A stretch of DNA of 64,000 nucleotides from Legionella rubrilucens (GTDB lineage Bacteria > Pseudomonadota > Gammaproteobacteria > Legionellales > Legionellaceae). The translations under genes and the position numbers were made by a program. The stretch covers positions 1-64,000 of the forward strand of contig NZ_LNYT01000020.1 of the NCBI RefSeq assembly GCF_001468125.1, given 5' to 3'. The notes below the pieces were generated by a model. It was not told the DNA's origin and did not search any database. It saw only the letters and a list, made by a program, of their open reading frames with translations. Positions 53,910 to 63,148 of this stretch are shown in pieces; within the stretch, counting starts at the first letter, position 1, and each line of letters opens with the position of its first letter.

Positions 53910-54387
53910 GCCGCAACCGCTTAGCCAATTGCGCGATATCCATTTACCGGATCCGGTGAGCTGGTGGCCTCTGGCGCCAGGGTGGTATCTTTTAATGGGG
54001 GTAGCCCTTATCGGCTTGATGGTATTGACCGGGGTTATTTACCGGTACTATGCCAATGGCCGGGCCAAACGGCAGGCGTTAAAATTGCTGGCGGTCTATC
54101 AGCAGGATTATTTACGTGAAGGCGACAGCCAGTCAGCCAGCGCCAAAGTGTCTGAGCTGTTACGCCGTGTGGCGCTGGTTTATTTTCCGCGCGAACAGGT
54201 AGCCAGTCTCAAAGGCGAAGAATGGCTCGCTTTTTTAAACCGGACGGGGAAAAACATCAATTTCAATGCCGTGCGTGACTGTTTACTGGAATTACCCTAT
54301 CAAATGCAGGGCGATGTGAATGTCAAACCCTTGCTTTCACGTGCAAAAGCCTGGATACAACAAAGGGGAGCGCCATGTTCCAGTTAG
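53902..54387 (+). CDS. DUF4381-domain membrane protein
   Basis: The 161-residue protein has LRDIHLPDPVSWWPLAPGWY, then one TM (LLMGVALIGLMVLTGVIYRYY) and a helical cytosolic part, typical of DUF4381 proteins encoded between DUF58 and BatA genes. It starts at 53902 inside the DUF58 gene and overlaps batA by 13 bases. Role in the operon unknown. Confidence 0.85.
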   Translation: MTEPQPLSQLRDIHLPDPVSWWPLAPGWYLLMGVALIGLMVLTGVIYRYYANGRAKRQALKLLAVYQQDYLREGDSQSASAKVSELLRRVALVYFPREQVASLKGEEWLAFLNRTGKNINFNAVRDCLLELPYQMQGDVNVKPLLSRAKAWIQQRGAPCSS

Positions 54388-55406
54388 CCCAGCCCTTAAT
54401 CCTTCTGTTGTTACCGCTGCCGATTCTGATTTGGTTCGTTGTGCCCCGGGCTGTTTTAGCGTTGCCTGCGGCCCTGCAGGTGCCTTTTTATGATGCCATG
54501 TATTCCATTGTGCAACAGGAAAAACGCTTGCTTGCCAGTCAGGTGCGTTCGGGGTTGTTTTTAGCCATCTGGATTTTGCTGGTGGGTGCGGCGGCCGGCC
54601 CGCGGTGGGTCGGGAATCCTCTCCCCTTGGAAAGGGAAGGACGTAACATCATGATGGTCCTTGATATTTCCGGCAGTATGGAATTAATGGACATGATACT
54701 GGATGGCCGGCCAGTGAACCGCTTGACCGTGGTGAAGCGCAGCGCGGAACAATTCATCAGCGAACGGGCGGGGGATAAAATTGGTCTGATTTTGTTTGGT
54801 ACCCGTGCCTACCTGCAAACGCCATTAACCTATGATCTCCACAGTGTATTGATGCGTATCGAAGATGCCACCATTGGTCTTGCAGGGAAAACCACCTCCA
54901 TTGGCGATGCCCTGGGATTGGCTGTCAAACGCCTGCAGAATGTCCCGCCTCAGGGACGGGTGATCATTTTATTAACGGATGGCGCCAACACCTCCGGCAT
55001 GCTGTTGCCGCTAAAAGCCGCCGAGTTAGCGGCTGCCGATCACATCAAAGTCTACACCATTGGTCTTGGTTCCGAAGGCAATGTGCAGTCATTGAATAAT
55101 GTGTTTTTAGGCATGGGCACAGGATCTGATCTGGATGAAGACACCCTTAAGAAAATTGCCGAAGTAACCGGAGGTCATTATTTTCGCGCCACCGATCCTC
55201 AATCGCTGCAGTCTATTTATGAAAAAATCAATCAATTGGAAACCATTTCCCAGGATGAGGTGAGCATAAGGCCCGAGCAGGATTATTATCCCTGGCTGCT
55301 CGCTATCGCCCTGGCCTTGTTTTTATACTGGTTTGCCGAGCAGGCGGGAATGTTCCGGTTTATCAGGAGGAGTAGCCCCCTGAAGGAGACTCACCATGCT
55401 GGCTGA
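54375..55406 (+). CDS. batA: BatA-like VWA-domain membrane protein
   Basis: The 343-residue protein has N-terminal TM segments (PLILLLLPLPILIWFVVP), a VWA domain with an intact MIDAS motif MVLDISGSMEL (DxSxS), and one TM near the end (YPWLLAIALALFLYWFAE). It overlaps batB by 11 bases. The Bat complex was linked to aerotolerance in Bacteroides; in proteobacteria the role is unclear, possibly envelope assembly. Its MIDAS residues suggest a metal-dependent ligand-binding partner of MoxR. Confidence 0.88.
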   Translation: MFQLAQPLILLLLPLPILIWFVVPRAVLALPAALQVPFYDAMYSIVQQEKRLLASQVRSGLFLAIWILLVGAAAGPRWVGNPLPLEREGRNIMMVLDISGSMELMDMILDGRPVNRLTVVKRSAEQFISERAGDKIGLILFGTRAYLQTPLTYDLHSVLMRIEDATIGLAGKTTSIGDALGLAVKRLQNVPPQGRVIILLTDGANTSGMLLPLKAAELAAADHIKVYTIGLGSEGNVQSLNNVFLGMGTGSDLDEDTLKKIAEVTGGHYFRATDPQSLQSIYEKINQLETISQDEVSIRPEQDYYPWLLAIALALFLYWFAEQAGMFRFIRRSSPLKETHHAG

Positions 55407-56331
55407 TCTGCATTTTTTGCGGCCCTGGTGGCTGCTGGCTCTAGCGCCGCTCTTGATACTCGCCGCTCAATTGTGGCGCAGTAACGCCCGACTGGATGCC
55501 TGGTCTTCCGTGTGTGATCGCCATTTGTTATCCCATTTAATTGTGTCAAAAGGAGACAACAAACGGCATGTCGCCATCCTGTCTCTTTTTTTAAGCGCTT
55601 TATGCCTTATCATCAGTCTGGCCGGCCCTGCTTTTCAAAAGTTGCCTGTGCCATCCTATCACCGCATACAGCCCCGCGTTCTGGTTTTAGATATGTCGGA
55701 TGCCATGCTGGAACGGGATTTGACTCCGGACAGGCTAACGCGTGCCAAATTTAAATTGCATGATTTGTTTTCACGGACTGACATCGGCCAAACCGGGTTA
55801 GTGGTGTATACCGGTGAACCCTTTATCGTGTCACCCTTGACGGACGATGCTCAGACCATCGACTCCCTCCTGTCCTCCTTAACGCCGGATATTATGCCGG
55901 TAGGGGGGCAAAAGCTGGATACTGCCTTGCAGCAGGCTGGGCAGTTGATAACGCAGGCAGGATTTAATCAGGGCCAGATTCTGGTCTTGACAGCCGAGTC
56001 GCCGAGTAGCGAAGCCATTAAAGAAGCAGCCAACCTCGCCAAACAATCTGTTTTTACTTCGGTCATGCCGGTTGTTGGCGGGAATGCGTCCATTAATCCC
56101 CTTTTTCAGGAACTGGCAAATGCAGGCAAGGGACTTGTTATTCCTTTTAGCGACAATGCCAGTGACTTGGAGCATTGGCTGAATGCTTCCTCAGGAGGCC
56201 AGCAATACAATCTGGATGAACAAAACTTAATCCCGGTCTGGCGTGATGACGGGCGCTGGTTTTTAATTCCGGCCTTGCTCTTTTTATTGCCGGTATTCAG
56301 ACGGGGTTGGTTACAAAGGATAGAATCATGA
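55396..56331 (+). CDS. batB: BatB-like VWA-domain membrane protein
   Basis: The 311-residue protein mirrors BatA: TM segments at the start (WLLALAPLLILAAQ) and at ~55-75, and a VWA domain in which the MIDAS reads LDMSDAMLE, that is D-x-S-x-A instead of DxSxS. The metal site is therefore degenerate, as far as the motif shows. A C-terminal TM (WFLIPALLFLLPVF) ends the protein. The stop overlaps the batC start (ATGA). Confidence 0.85.
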   Translation: MLADLHFLRPWWLLALAPLLILAAQLWRSNARLDAWSSVCDRHLLSHLIVSKGDNKRHVAILSLFLSALCLIISLAGPAFQKLPVPSYHRIQPRVLVLDMSDAMLERDLTPDRLTRAKFKLHDLFSRTDIGQTGLVVYTGEPFIVSPLTDDAQTIDSLLSSLTPDIMPVGGQKLDTALQQAGQLITQAGFNQGQILVLTAESPSSEAIKEAANLAKQSVFTSVMPVVGGNASINPLFQELANAGKGLVIPFSDNASDLEHWLNASSGGQQYNLDEQNLIPVWRDDGRWFLIPALLFLLPVFRRGWLQRIES

Positions 56332-57251
56332 GAGCTGGGCTATTTTCGATCCTGTTGTTGAGCAGTGCCATGGTTCATGCGTTCAGTTGGCAGGATTTGT
56401 GGGCGACGGATGACCAGCAGGCCCAGACGCTGATGAACAAGGGGCAATACAAAAAAGCTCAGGAACGCTTTCAACAACTCGACTGGCAGGCGGCTGCGGC
56501 TTACCGTGCCGGTGATTATGAAGCGGCGGCTCAACAGTTCGGCGCTTTGGAAACCCAACAGGGTTATTATAATCAAGGCAATGCCTTAGCGCATATGGGG
56601 CGATATGAGGAGGCTATTAAAGCGTACGATGAAGCCTTGAGAATCAATCCCGGTGACGAAGATGCTTTGCATAATCGTCAGGTTGTCGAAGACTTGTTGA
56701 AAAAGGATAAGGAAAAGCAGCAAAACCAGCAGGCCAATAATCAGCAGAATCAGGAGCAGCAGGGTAATAACCAGCAAAATCAGCAGAATCAGGAGCAGCA
56801 GGGTAATAACCAGCAAAATCAGCAGAATCAGGATCAACAGGGCAACAATCAGCAGGACCAGCAGAATCAGGATCAACAGGGCAACAATCAGCAGGCTAAG
56901 CAGAATCAGGATCAACAGGGTAACAATCAGCAGGCTAAGCAGAATCAGGATCAACAGGGTAACAATCAGCAGGATCAGCAAAATCAGGATCAGCAGGGCA
57001 ACAATCAGCCGATGAAACAGGATAAGTCTCAGCAAACGCAGCCTGCCCGCCAAGCGCAGCAGGATAAAAATAAACAGGCGGATGACACGCTTAAACAAGC
57101 AGAAATTAACAAGCAACAATCAGCAGAAAATCGCGAGAAGCAACAGGCGAAAGAGCAAATGTTAAATTTGATTCCCGATGATCCGGGTGGGCTGATGCGG
57201 GAAAAATTCCTGCGGGATCATTTAAAAAGAAAACGAGGGTGGTATCAATGA
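56328..57251 (+). CDS. batC: BatC-like TPR protein with long Gln/Asn repeat
   Basis: The start is ATG 56328, in an ATGA overlap with batB. A signal peptide (LFSILLLSSAMVHA) and TPR units (AAAYRAGDYEAAAQQFGALE, NQGNALAHMGRYEEAIKAYD with ALRINPGDEDALHNRQV) are followed by a 91-residue tract of seven 13-residue repeats (QNQDQQGNNQQxx) and a charged helical tail (KQQAKEQMLNLIPDDPGG). The TPR part probably binds BatA/B. The repeat tract is likely a disordered linker whose length can vary by recombination. The stop overlaps batD. Confidence 0.85.
   Translation: MRAGLFSILLLSSAMVHAFSWQDLWATDDQQAQTLMNKGQYKKAQERFQQLDWQAAAAYRAGDYEAAAQQFGALETQQGYYNQGNALAHMGRYEEAIKAYDEALRINPGDEDALHNRQVVEDLLKKDKEKQQNQQANNQQNQEQQGNNQQNQQNQEQQGNNQQNQQNQDQQGNNQQDQQNQDQQGNNQQAKQNQDQQGNNQQAKQNQDQQGNNQQDQQNQDQQGNNQPMKQDKSQQTQPARQAQQDKNKQADDTLKQAEINKQQSAENREKQQAKEQMLNLIPDDPGGLMREKFLRDHLKRKRGWYQ
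56745..57017 (+). repeat. Tandem repeat, 7 copies of 39 bp, inside batC
   Basis: Seven in-frame units of 39 bp, each coding QNQ(E/D)QQGNN(Q)(Q/P)xx, with the first two variants having Glu and the rest Asp. Nucleotide differences between units are mostly silent. A degenerate partial unit precedes it. Since 39 is a multiple of three, copy-number changes keep the frame. Confidence 0.9.
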
Positions 57252-58879
57252 GACGAGGTTTGATTCTTATCAGCTTAACCTTCTGGCTGGGACTCACGCA
57301 GGCTGCAGTGACCCTTCAGGTGGATGCTCAAAAAGTGCATATGGGGCAACCCTTCCGGTTAACCTTAACCCTGGATGACGAGGCCGGCCTACCTGACTTA
57401 ACCCCGTTACGCAAGGATTTTACCGTTGTGGGAACCGAGCGCAGCATTAATTACACGGTCATCAATGGTCAGGCGCGCTCAGTGAACCAATGGATAATTC
57501 TGCTCATGCCGAAACGCACCGGCATGCTGACCATCCCGTCCATTCGCGTGGGGCAGGAGCAGACCACGGCAACCAGTGTGGACGTGACGGAAAACAAACC
57601 CGATGAAACGCAGTCCATGGATGAGCCTAAGGACATCATGTTGCTTACCGAGGTAAGCGATGAACACCCTTATGTCAACCAGCAGGTGATTTACACCGTC
57701 AAATTGTATTACAACCGTCGACTGCTTGACGCCGATTATCAGACACCGGAAATCAGTGACGGCTTGCTGGTTCCCCTGGGTGAAGGCCGGCGCTATCAAA
57801 AGTCCATTAACGGCATTGCCTATGCAGTGGAAGAACAGCAGTATGCCCTGTTCCCGCAAAAGAGCGGTCCCTTAAAAATCAAGCCCCCTGTTTATAATGC
57901 CCTGGTCGCGGATGTCATACCCAGACGTACCAGCGTCAAAGCGAAGGCTACCACCCTGATGGTCAAGCCCGCGCCTGCCAATGCCGGTACGGATTGGTTT
58001 CCGGCCAAAGAGGTTCAATTGACGGAAACCTATGATCAACCGTCCCTCACGTTAAAGCAGGGCGATACATTGACGCGCACCATTACCGTACAGGCGACAG
58101 GCGCTGCAGCACAGCTGATGCCGCGGCTTAATGTACAAAAGAGCGATCAATACAGTATTTATCCTGAAAAACCGATTGAAAAAACCACGTTGCAGGCCGC
58201 AAATCTGGTTGGCACGACGACGATCAAGGTCACTTACCTGCTCAATAAATCAGGAAAAATTGTTATCCCGGAATTGAAACTGCCCTGGTTTAATACGGTC
58301 ACTCGCCGGGCCGCGGTAGCAACGTTGCCGGCACGCACACTGGACGTCGCTTCATTCGGCGGCAACGCCAATACAGTCCCTGCGGCATCAAGCGTCCTGC
58401 CAAAAACATCGTCCTCGCCGGCTATTGTCAATCCGGTTAAAGCATCCAGTCTTAAGGGGGAACAAAGCAATTCGCTGGCCTGGATTATCGCAGCCCTGTT
58501 TGCGCTGGCATGGGTGGTTACACTGCTTCTCTGGTGGGTAAAGCAAGGACAGCCTTCGGGGCGGGGGCGGCTTGCGGCAAGTCGGAAAAAATTACGTGAA
58601 GCCTGTCTTGCCAATGATCCTCAGGCAGCTAAACACGCTTTGCTGGAATGGGCTCATTTACAATGGCCCAATGAAACAATACTCACTGTAAACGATGTAG
58701 CACGTCTCGTGCGTGATCCGGGACTGAAAAGGCAGTTGATGCTGTTATCGGAAGTGCTGTATCAACCGGGGGCGCAGGTTTGGAAAGGTGAACCGCTCTG
58801 GCAGCGGGTAATGACGATGAAAAACAATCAGGGCACCCCAAAGAAGACAAATCCCTTACCCCCCATTAATCCATCGTGA
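57248..58879 (+). CDS. batD: BatD-like protein
   Basis: The start is ATG 57248, in an ATGA overlap with batC (GTG 57239 is possible but further from the ribosome site GAGGGTGG). The protein has a signal peptide (LILISLTFWLGLTQAA), Ig-like beta domains (HMGQPFRLTLTLDDEAG, NQQVIYTVKLYYNRRL), a single TM (AWIIAALFALAWVVTLLLWW) and a cytosolic C-terminal domain. It anchors the Bat assembly to the periplasm. Residues before the TM are Ser/Ala/Pro-rich. It ends the operon unless the amidase is included. Confidence 0.85.
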   Translation: MRRGLILISLTFWLGLTQAAVTLQVDAQKVHMGQPFRLTLTLDDEAGLPDLTPLRKDFTVVGTERSINYTVINGQARSVNQWIILLMPKRTGMLTIPSIRVGQEQTTATSVDVTENKPDETQSMDEPKDIMLLTEVSDEHPYVNQQVIYTVKLYYNRRLLDADYQTPEISDGLLVPLGEGRRYQKSINGIAYAVEEQQYALFPQKSGPLKIKPPVYNALVADVIPRRTSVKAKATTLMVKPAPANAGTDWFPAKEVQLTETYDQPSLTLKQGDTLTRTITVQATGAAAQLMPRLNVQKSDQYSIYPEKPIEKTTLQAANLVGTTTIKVTYLLNKSGKIVIPELKLPWFNTVTRRAAVATLPARTLDVASFGGNANTVPAASSVLPKTSSSPAIVNPVKASSLKGEQSNSLAWIIAALFALAWVVTLLLWWVKQGQPSGRGRLAASRKKLREACLANDPQAAKHALLEWAHLQWPNETILTVNDVARLVRDPGLKRQLMLLSEVLYQPGAQVWKGEPLWQRVMTMKNNQGTPKKTNPLPPINPS

Positions 58880-60264
58880 CCGGAACAATGGACATAAAGG
58901 ATTACTGTCGGCTGGATGCCCATGCGTTGGCTGCAAAAATAAAGGCAGGCGAAACCACCCCGGAGGAGGCAATGGATTGCGCGCTAACGCGTCTGCGGCA
59001 GGTCAATCCGTCACTGAACGCCATTGTCCACGAGTGCAGCGGCTGGGCCTTGGATCGGTTAGAAACCATGCAGGGCGATGAACCCTTTTATGGTGTGCCG
59101 GTGGTGGTAAAAGATTTGGGATTTACCTTAAAGGGCGTTCCGTTTACTGCAGGCTCTCGCTTCTTTGCCGGTACAGTGCCTCAGGCCAACAGTGATTACA
59201 TTGATAATCTGCTGTCGCTTGGCATGTTGCCCTTTGCGACCACCAATACCCCGGAGCTTGGTTTGTCTTTTGTCACCGAGTCCGCGTTACATGGTCCGGC
59301 AAAAAATCCCTATGATCCTGCTTTAACACCCGGCGGTTCCTCCGGGGGCTCAGCGGCTGCGGTAGCGGCAGGCATTGCCCCGGTGGCCACTGCCAGCGAT
59401 GGCGGCGGCTCAATCCGTATTCCAGCGGCCTGTTGCGGCTTATTTGGTTTTAAACCGACGCAGGGGCTTATCTCATTGGGGCCCTGGGTAGACGAGTCCT
59501 GGTCTGGTTTAAGCGGTCAACACGTGATAACCCGTACGGTGCGCGATTCAGCTCGGGTATTTGCCCATCAGTCACGGTATCAAAGACCGATAATACCCGC
59601 TATTCCGTCACGGCCAAAAACTGTGGTTCTGGTACCCGGGGCCTTTACACCGGTTCCGATCGAACAACCCTGTCTTTCAGCCGTGGACATCATGCGTCAG
59701 CAACTGCAAGCGCTGGGTTATTCTGTCATCGAACAGGAACTGTCGCTTGATTTGGAGTTGATTAATCAATGTGCTCTGATTTTGATTACTGCCAATACGG
59801 CTGCTGTGATTGAAAGCCAGCAACAGGTATTGGGACGGAAGGTGAAAAAACAGGAATTGGAGTCAGCGACCTGGGCGTTTTATCGGGAAGGAAAGGCTAT
59901 CAAGGCGACGCAACTTATTCAGGCCCGCACTCAGCTTTACCGTTGCCTGCGTCCACTGCATGCCTTACTGAATGACGCGGCGTTTCTGTTGACCCCGGCA
60001 TTAGCCCAATTGCCGCTCAAAATCGGTAGTCTCATCTACACCAATGATCTCAAGGCCTATCTTGAGCAAGGCCGTGCGTTCTCTCCGTTTACCCCGTTAT
60101 TTAATCAGGCCAACTTACCCGCGATGACATTGCCTGTCATGTACCATGGCCAATTGCCTGTCTCGGTACAGATTGCCTCAGGAAGGTGGCGTGACTGGTC
60201 ATTGCTGGCTCTGGCAGAGCAATTGGAACCCGCCTTTCCCTCGTTCTTCCCGCCATTTTCCTGA
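58876..60264 (+). CDS. Amidase-signature family protein
   Basis: The start GTG 58876 overlaps the batD stop; ATG 58888 is the alternative and fits the alignment equally well. The 462-residue enzyme has the amidase catalytic Ser-Ser-Lys set: Lys in VPVVVKDLG, PGGSSGGSAAAVAAGIAPVA, and DGGGSIRIPAACCGLFGFKP (nucleophile Ser and partner). It is of the GatA/fatty-acid amide hydrolase superfamily. It stands alone without gatB/gatC, so it is not the tRNA amidotransferase subunit but a hydrolase of unknown amide. Overlap with batD suggests co-transcription. Confidence 0.85.
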   Translation: MTGTMDIKDYCRLDAHALAAKIKAGETTPEEAMDCALTRLRQVNPSLNAIVHECSGWALDRLETMQGDEPFYGVPVVVKDLGFTLKGVPFTAGSRFFAGTVPQANSDYIDNLLSLGMLPFATTNTPELGLSFVTESALHGPAKNPYDPALTPGGSSGGSAAAVAAGIAPVATASDGGGSIRIPAACCGLFGFKPTQGLISLGPWVDESWSGLSGQHVITRTVRDSARVFAHQSRYQRPIIPAIPSRPKTVVLVPGAFTPVPIEQPCLSAVDIMRQQLQALGYSVIEQELSLDLELINQCALILITANTAAVIESQQQVLGRKVKKQELESATWAFYREGKAIKATQLIQARTQLYRCLRPLHALLNDAAFLLTPALAQLPLKIGSLIYTNDLKAYLEQGRAFSPFTPLFNQANLPAMTLPVMYHGQLPVSVQIASGRWRDWSLLALAEQLEPAFPSFFPPFS

Positions 60265-60515
60265 TGGAAAGCGAATTCAGCAATGCGCTTATTAACTGGC
60301 AGCATTGAAGAAATATTTTCTAGGCGACTCGCTATTTATTTCCTGCTGGAGTATAATAACAAGACTTGGTTGTTTTCTATATCTCAGCGGAAAATGTTAC
60401 TCTCGTGAAAATCCCTCTTTGAATATCAAGTGACGAATTATCGCGTAAAGTCCCATTGTGATGGCTTTGATTAGGCAACTCCAAGTGTGTGTTTAATTTT
60501 ATTTGGAAAATATAA
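60265..60515 (+). promoter_or_regulatory. Promoter/leader region of the cold-shock gene
   Basis: A TATAAT (60352-60357) lies ~160 bases before the cold-shock ATG, so the transcript would have the long 5' leader usual for cspA-type mRNAs. No good -35 was found. The ribosome site GGAA is seven or eight bases before the ATG. No other gene is seen in this 251-base gap. Confidence 0.35.
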
Positions 60516-60737
60516 ATGTCCGCTATAGTAGAAACTGGCCACGTCAAGTGGTTTAATGATGATAAAGGTTATGGCTTCATTAGCCGCGATAATGGTCAAG
60601 ACGATGTTTTCGTCCACTTCCGCTCCATCAAAAGCGAAAGTGCCGGACGCAGAACATTAGTTGAAGGTCAACGTGTACAGTTCACCGTCAGTAAAGGCCC
60701 TAAAGGATTACAAGCAGAAGAAGTGTCTGCCATCTAA
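60516..60737 (+). CDS. CspA-family cold-shock protein
   Basis: The 73-residue single cold-shock domain binds single-stranded [26 protein letters not shown] with RNP1 (KGYGFI) and DVFVHFRSI with RNP2 (VFVHF). It is an RNA chaperone, with [20 protein letters not shown] completing the beta barrel. Length is standard. The long leader suggests thermosensitive regulation as in E. coli cspA, which is inference. Confidence 0.92.
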   Translation: MSAIVETGHVKWFNDDKGYGFISRDNGQDDVFVHFRSIKSESAGRRTLVEGQRVQFTVSKGPKGLQAEEVSAI

Positions 60738-60764
60738 TCCTGTCGTTTCTACCCATTTTTTCTC

Positions 60765-60791
60765 TTTACCAGCAGCATCGCTGCTGGTAAA
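60765..60791 (+). other. Stable stem-loop downstream of the cold-shock gene
   Basis: A 12-bp perfect stem with a 3-base loop (60765-60776 with 60780-60791) starts 27 bases past the stop. The T-run (ATTTTTTC) precedes rather than follows it on the plus strand, so it is not a textbook terminator for either direction; RNA stability is a likelier role. It sits 14 bases before the next ATG. Confidence 0.5.
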
Positions 60792-60805
60792 AGAGAATAA
60801 TCTCT

Positions 60806-61987
60806 ATGAAAAATCCGGATGTAATAATCATTGGTGCCGGGGCAGCCGGTTTGATGTGTGCTATCGAAGCAGGCTTTCGCGGTCGTCGGGTACTGGTGAT
60901 TGATCACGCCAACAAAGCGGGCAAAAAAATTCTGATGTCCGGTGGCGGTCGTTGCAATTTCACCAATTATGACATTGAAGCGCATCATTATCTTTCTGCC
61001 AATCCTCATTTTTGCAAATCCGCGTTAAAACGCTATACGGCCTATAATTTTATTGATCTGGTCAACAAATTCCGTATTCCCTTTCATGAAAAATCGCACG
61101 GGCAATTGTTCTGCGATAACAAATCATCCGACATTGTGGGTATGCTGCTCGCCTGTTGTGAAGACGCCGGAGTGACTATTGCCTTAAATACCTCGATTCA
61201 ATCCGTTCAGCACGAGGGGAAGGGATATCGTTTACAGTTGGCTTGTGGCACACGCCTTCAATGCGACTCCCTGGTGATTGCTACCGGCGGGTTATCCATC
61301 CCTACCATGGGTGCTTCTCCCTATGGGTACCAATTGGCCGCGCAATTTGGTTTAAACGTGCTGCCTACAAGGGCAGGATTGGTCCCTTTTACGCTGCAGC
61401 CGCAGGACAAGGAGCGTTATGGCGCATTGTCAGGTATTTCGGTGCCTTGCCGTGTAGCCTGTAATCATCAGGATTTTACCCTGGATATGTTGTTTACCCA
61501 CCGGGGCTTAAGCGGCCCGGCCATGTTGCAGATTTCCTCCTTCTGGCATGCAGGAGATGAGTTAACCATCGATCTCGCAGCGGGACGTGATCTGGCCGCA
61601 GGGATCCTGGCTGCGAAACGTAAAACACCCAAAATGCGATTGAAAACCTGGCTGGAGCAGACATTGCCAAAACGCGTGGTGGCAACCTGGCAGGAGGAGG
61701 CTGTGCTCGAAAAGGAATTAACCACCTTTTCTGATCAACGATTGAGGGACATGGCGTTAAGCGTCACTCAATGGCGCATCAAACCCAATGGCACAGAAGG
61801 CTATCGCACAGCAGAAGTCACGCTCGGTGGTGTGGATACCGAGGCCATTTCCTCACAAACCATGGCGGTGAAATCAATCCCCGGCTTGTATTTTATCGGC
61901 GAGGTTCTGGATGTGACCGGCTGGTTAGGCGGGTATAATTTTCAATGGGCCTGGTCTTCCGGCTGGGCCGCCGGGCAAGTGGTCTAA
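60806..61987 (+). CDS. YhiN/BaiN-type flavoprotein (HI0933 family)
   Basis: The 393-residue protein begins with a dinucleotide-binding motif PDVIIIGAGAAGLMCAIEAG and then has the family's KAGKKILMSGGGRCNFTN. It ends with GEVLDVTGWLGGYNFQWAW, which closes the FAD site. HI0933-like proteins are FAD-binding oxidoreductases, some acting on tRNA or bile-acid substrates, most uncharacterised. Codon use and length are ordinary. It follows the cold-shock gene and its hairpin by 14 bases, so read-through could place both in one transcript. Confidence 0.85.
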   Translation: MKNPDVIIIGAGAAGLMCAIEAGFRGRRVLVIDHANKAGKKILMSGGGRCNFTNYDIEAHHYLSANPHFCKSALKRYTAYNFIDLVNKFRIPFHEKSHGQLFCDNKSSDIVGMLLACCEDAGVTIALNTSIQSVQHEGKGYRLQLACGTRLQCDSLVIATGGLSIPTMGASPYGYQLAAQFGLNVLPTRAGLVPFTLQPQDKERYGALSGISVPCRVACNHQDFTLDMLFTHRGLSGPAMLQISSFWHAGDELTIDLAAGRDLAAGILAAKRKTPKMRLKTWLEQTLPKRVVATWQEEAVLEKELTTFSDQRLRDMALSVTQWRIKPNGTEGYRTAEVTLGGVDTEAISSQTMAVKSIPGLYFIGEVLDVTGWLGGYNFQWAWSSGWAAGQVV

Positions 61988-62060
61988 CCTCAGCAAAATT
62001 CTCGTAAGTTACCGAAACTTCTGTATAATCAGGTGTGCCTTAAATTGACAGGATGCCTAC

Positions 62061-63038
62061 GTGATCAGAATAATTGTATCGTTATTGTCCCTCTATGCGG
62101 TGTTAGCTCAGGCCTCAGTTCCGGTAGACGGTACTTTTATTGCAGGTAAATCATGTCCTGCGTACCTTTCCAAAAATAAAAAAACCAACCCGACCAATGC
62201 CTCGGTTGAAGCCGGGCAGCGCTATACCTTAATCGAAATTAACCGGCCCTACAAACCGGATTGGCTGCGTATTGTCCTGGCTGATGGCACCGGGCGTTGG
62301 GTTGCCAGCGAATGCGGTGATGCCGATTACCAGACTAAACCGGCCAGCCGTTGCGATCAAAGTCCGGGGATGGCAGACTCGTATGTACTGGCGCTAAGCT
62401 GGCAACCTGCCTTTTGCCAGACCTATGGTTATGAAGCGGGTAAACCCGAGTGCATGAAATTAAAGCCGGCCTCTTACGCGGCGTCTCACCTGACTTTGCA
62501 CGGCATGTGGCCAAATCAGAATCAATGCGGTCAAAATTACGGTTTCTGCGGCGTCGAGCCACAGCCCAATCATTGTGATTACCCGGCTGTCAATTTAAAT
62601 GATGAGGTGGCAGAGATGCTGCGGGTGTTCATGCCAAGCTATGCTTTTGGCAGTTGCCTTGAACGGCATGAGTGGAATAAGCATGGCAGTTGTCAGATTT
62701 TAAGTGCTGATGCCTATTTTTCGTTGGCCATGCGCCTGACCAAAGAAGCGGATCACTCGCAGTTAGGAACGTATCTGCATGAACATCTTGGCAAAACAGT
62801 GCCCCGAAATGAACTGGAAGAGAGAGTGCGTTTGTCTTTTGGCGGTGATGCAGCCAAAAAAGTGTACCTCGGGTGTAAAAACGGCTTGTTAGTCGACGTT
62901 TATATTCAGCTGCCGGCGTTGATACCCTATTCGGAATCACTTAAAACCTTAGTCCAACAGGCTCCGGAATTAAAACGCTACCAGGGCTGTCCTGCGTCGG
63001 TCGGCATTTCGGATTTCACCATGAATGCCTGGTTTTAG
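62061..63038 (+). CDS. srnA: Secreted ribonuclease T2, SrnA-like
   Basis: The start is GTG 62061 with AGGA seven bases upstream. A signal peptide (IIVSLLSLYAVLAQAS) is followed by an SH3-like N-terminal domain (about residues 24-90) and an RNase T2 domain with both conserved active-site segments: LTLHGMWPN (His147) and HEWNKHGSC (His203, Glu204, His208). Eight or more Cys suit an exported enzyme. Legionella pneumophila SrnA is a type II-secreted T2 RNase needed for growth in amoebae, and this protein has the same plan by memory. It degrades RNA, probably supplying nucleotides in the host or environment. Confidence 0.88.
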   Translation: MIRIIVSLLSLYAVLAQASVPVDGTFIAGKSCPAYLSKNKKTNPTNASVEAGQRYTLIEINRPYKPDWLRIVLADGTGRWVASECGDADYQTKPASRCDQSPGMADSYVLALSWQPAFCQTYGYEAGKPECMKLKPASYAASHLTLHGMWPNQNQCGQNYGFCGVEPQPNHCDYPAVNLNDEVAEMLRVFMPSYAFGSCLERHEWNKHGSCQILSADAYFSLAMRLTKEADHSQLGTYLHEHLGKTVPRNELEERVRLSFGGDAAKKVYLGCKNGLLVDVYIQLPALIPYSESLKTLVQQAPELKRYQGCPASVGISDFTMNAWF

Positions 63039-63148
63039 GCCGTTTGGTTCATCCTGCCGAGGCTTGAGAATCACCAGGCAGGATGCTTGCGCATTGCTTT
63101 AACTTCCTCTAATGTAGGGAAATACACGTCCATTTGGAAACGAGACTT

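Noticed and set aside
56745..57017. Tandem repeat considered as a CRISPR-like array
   Set aside because: The units are contiguous without spacers, in frame with batC, and encode a Gln/Asn tract.
56586..57119. A 177-codon Leu/Ile-rich frame opposite the batC repeat
   Set aside because: It is an artefact of the Gln/Asn repeat read backwards; the composition is not that of a real membrane protein.
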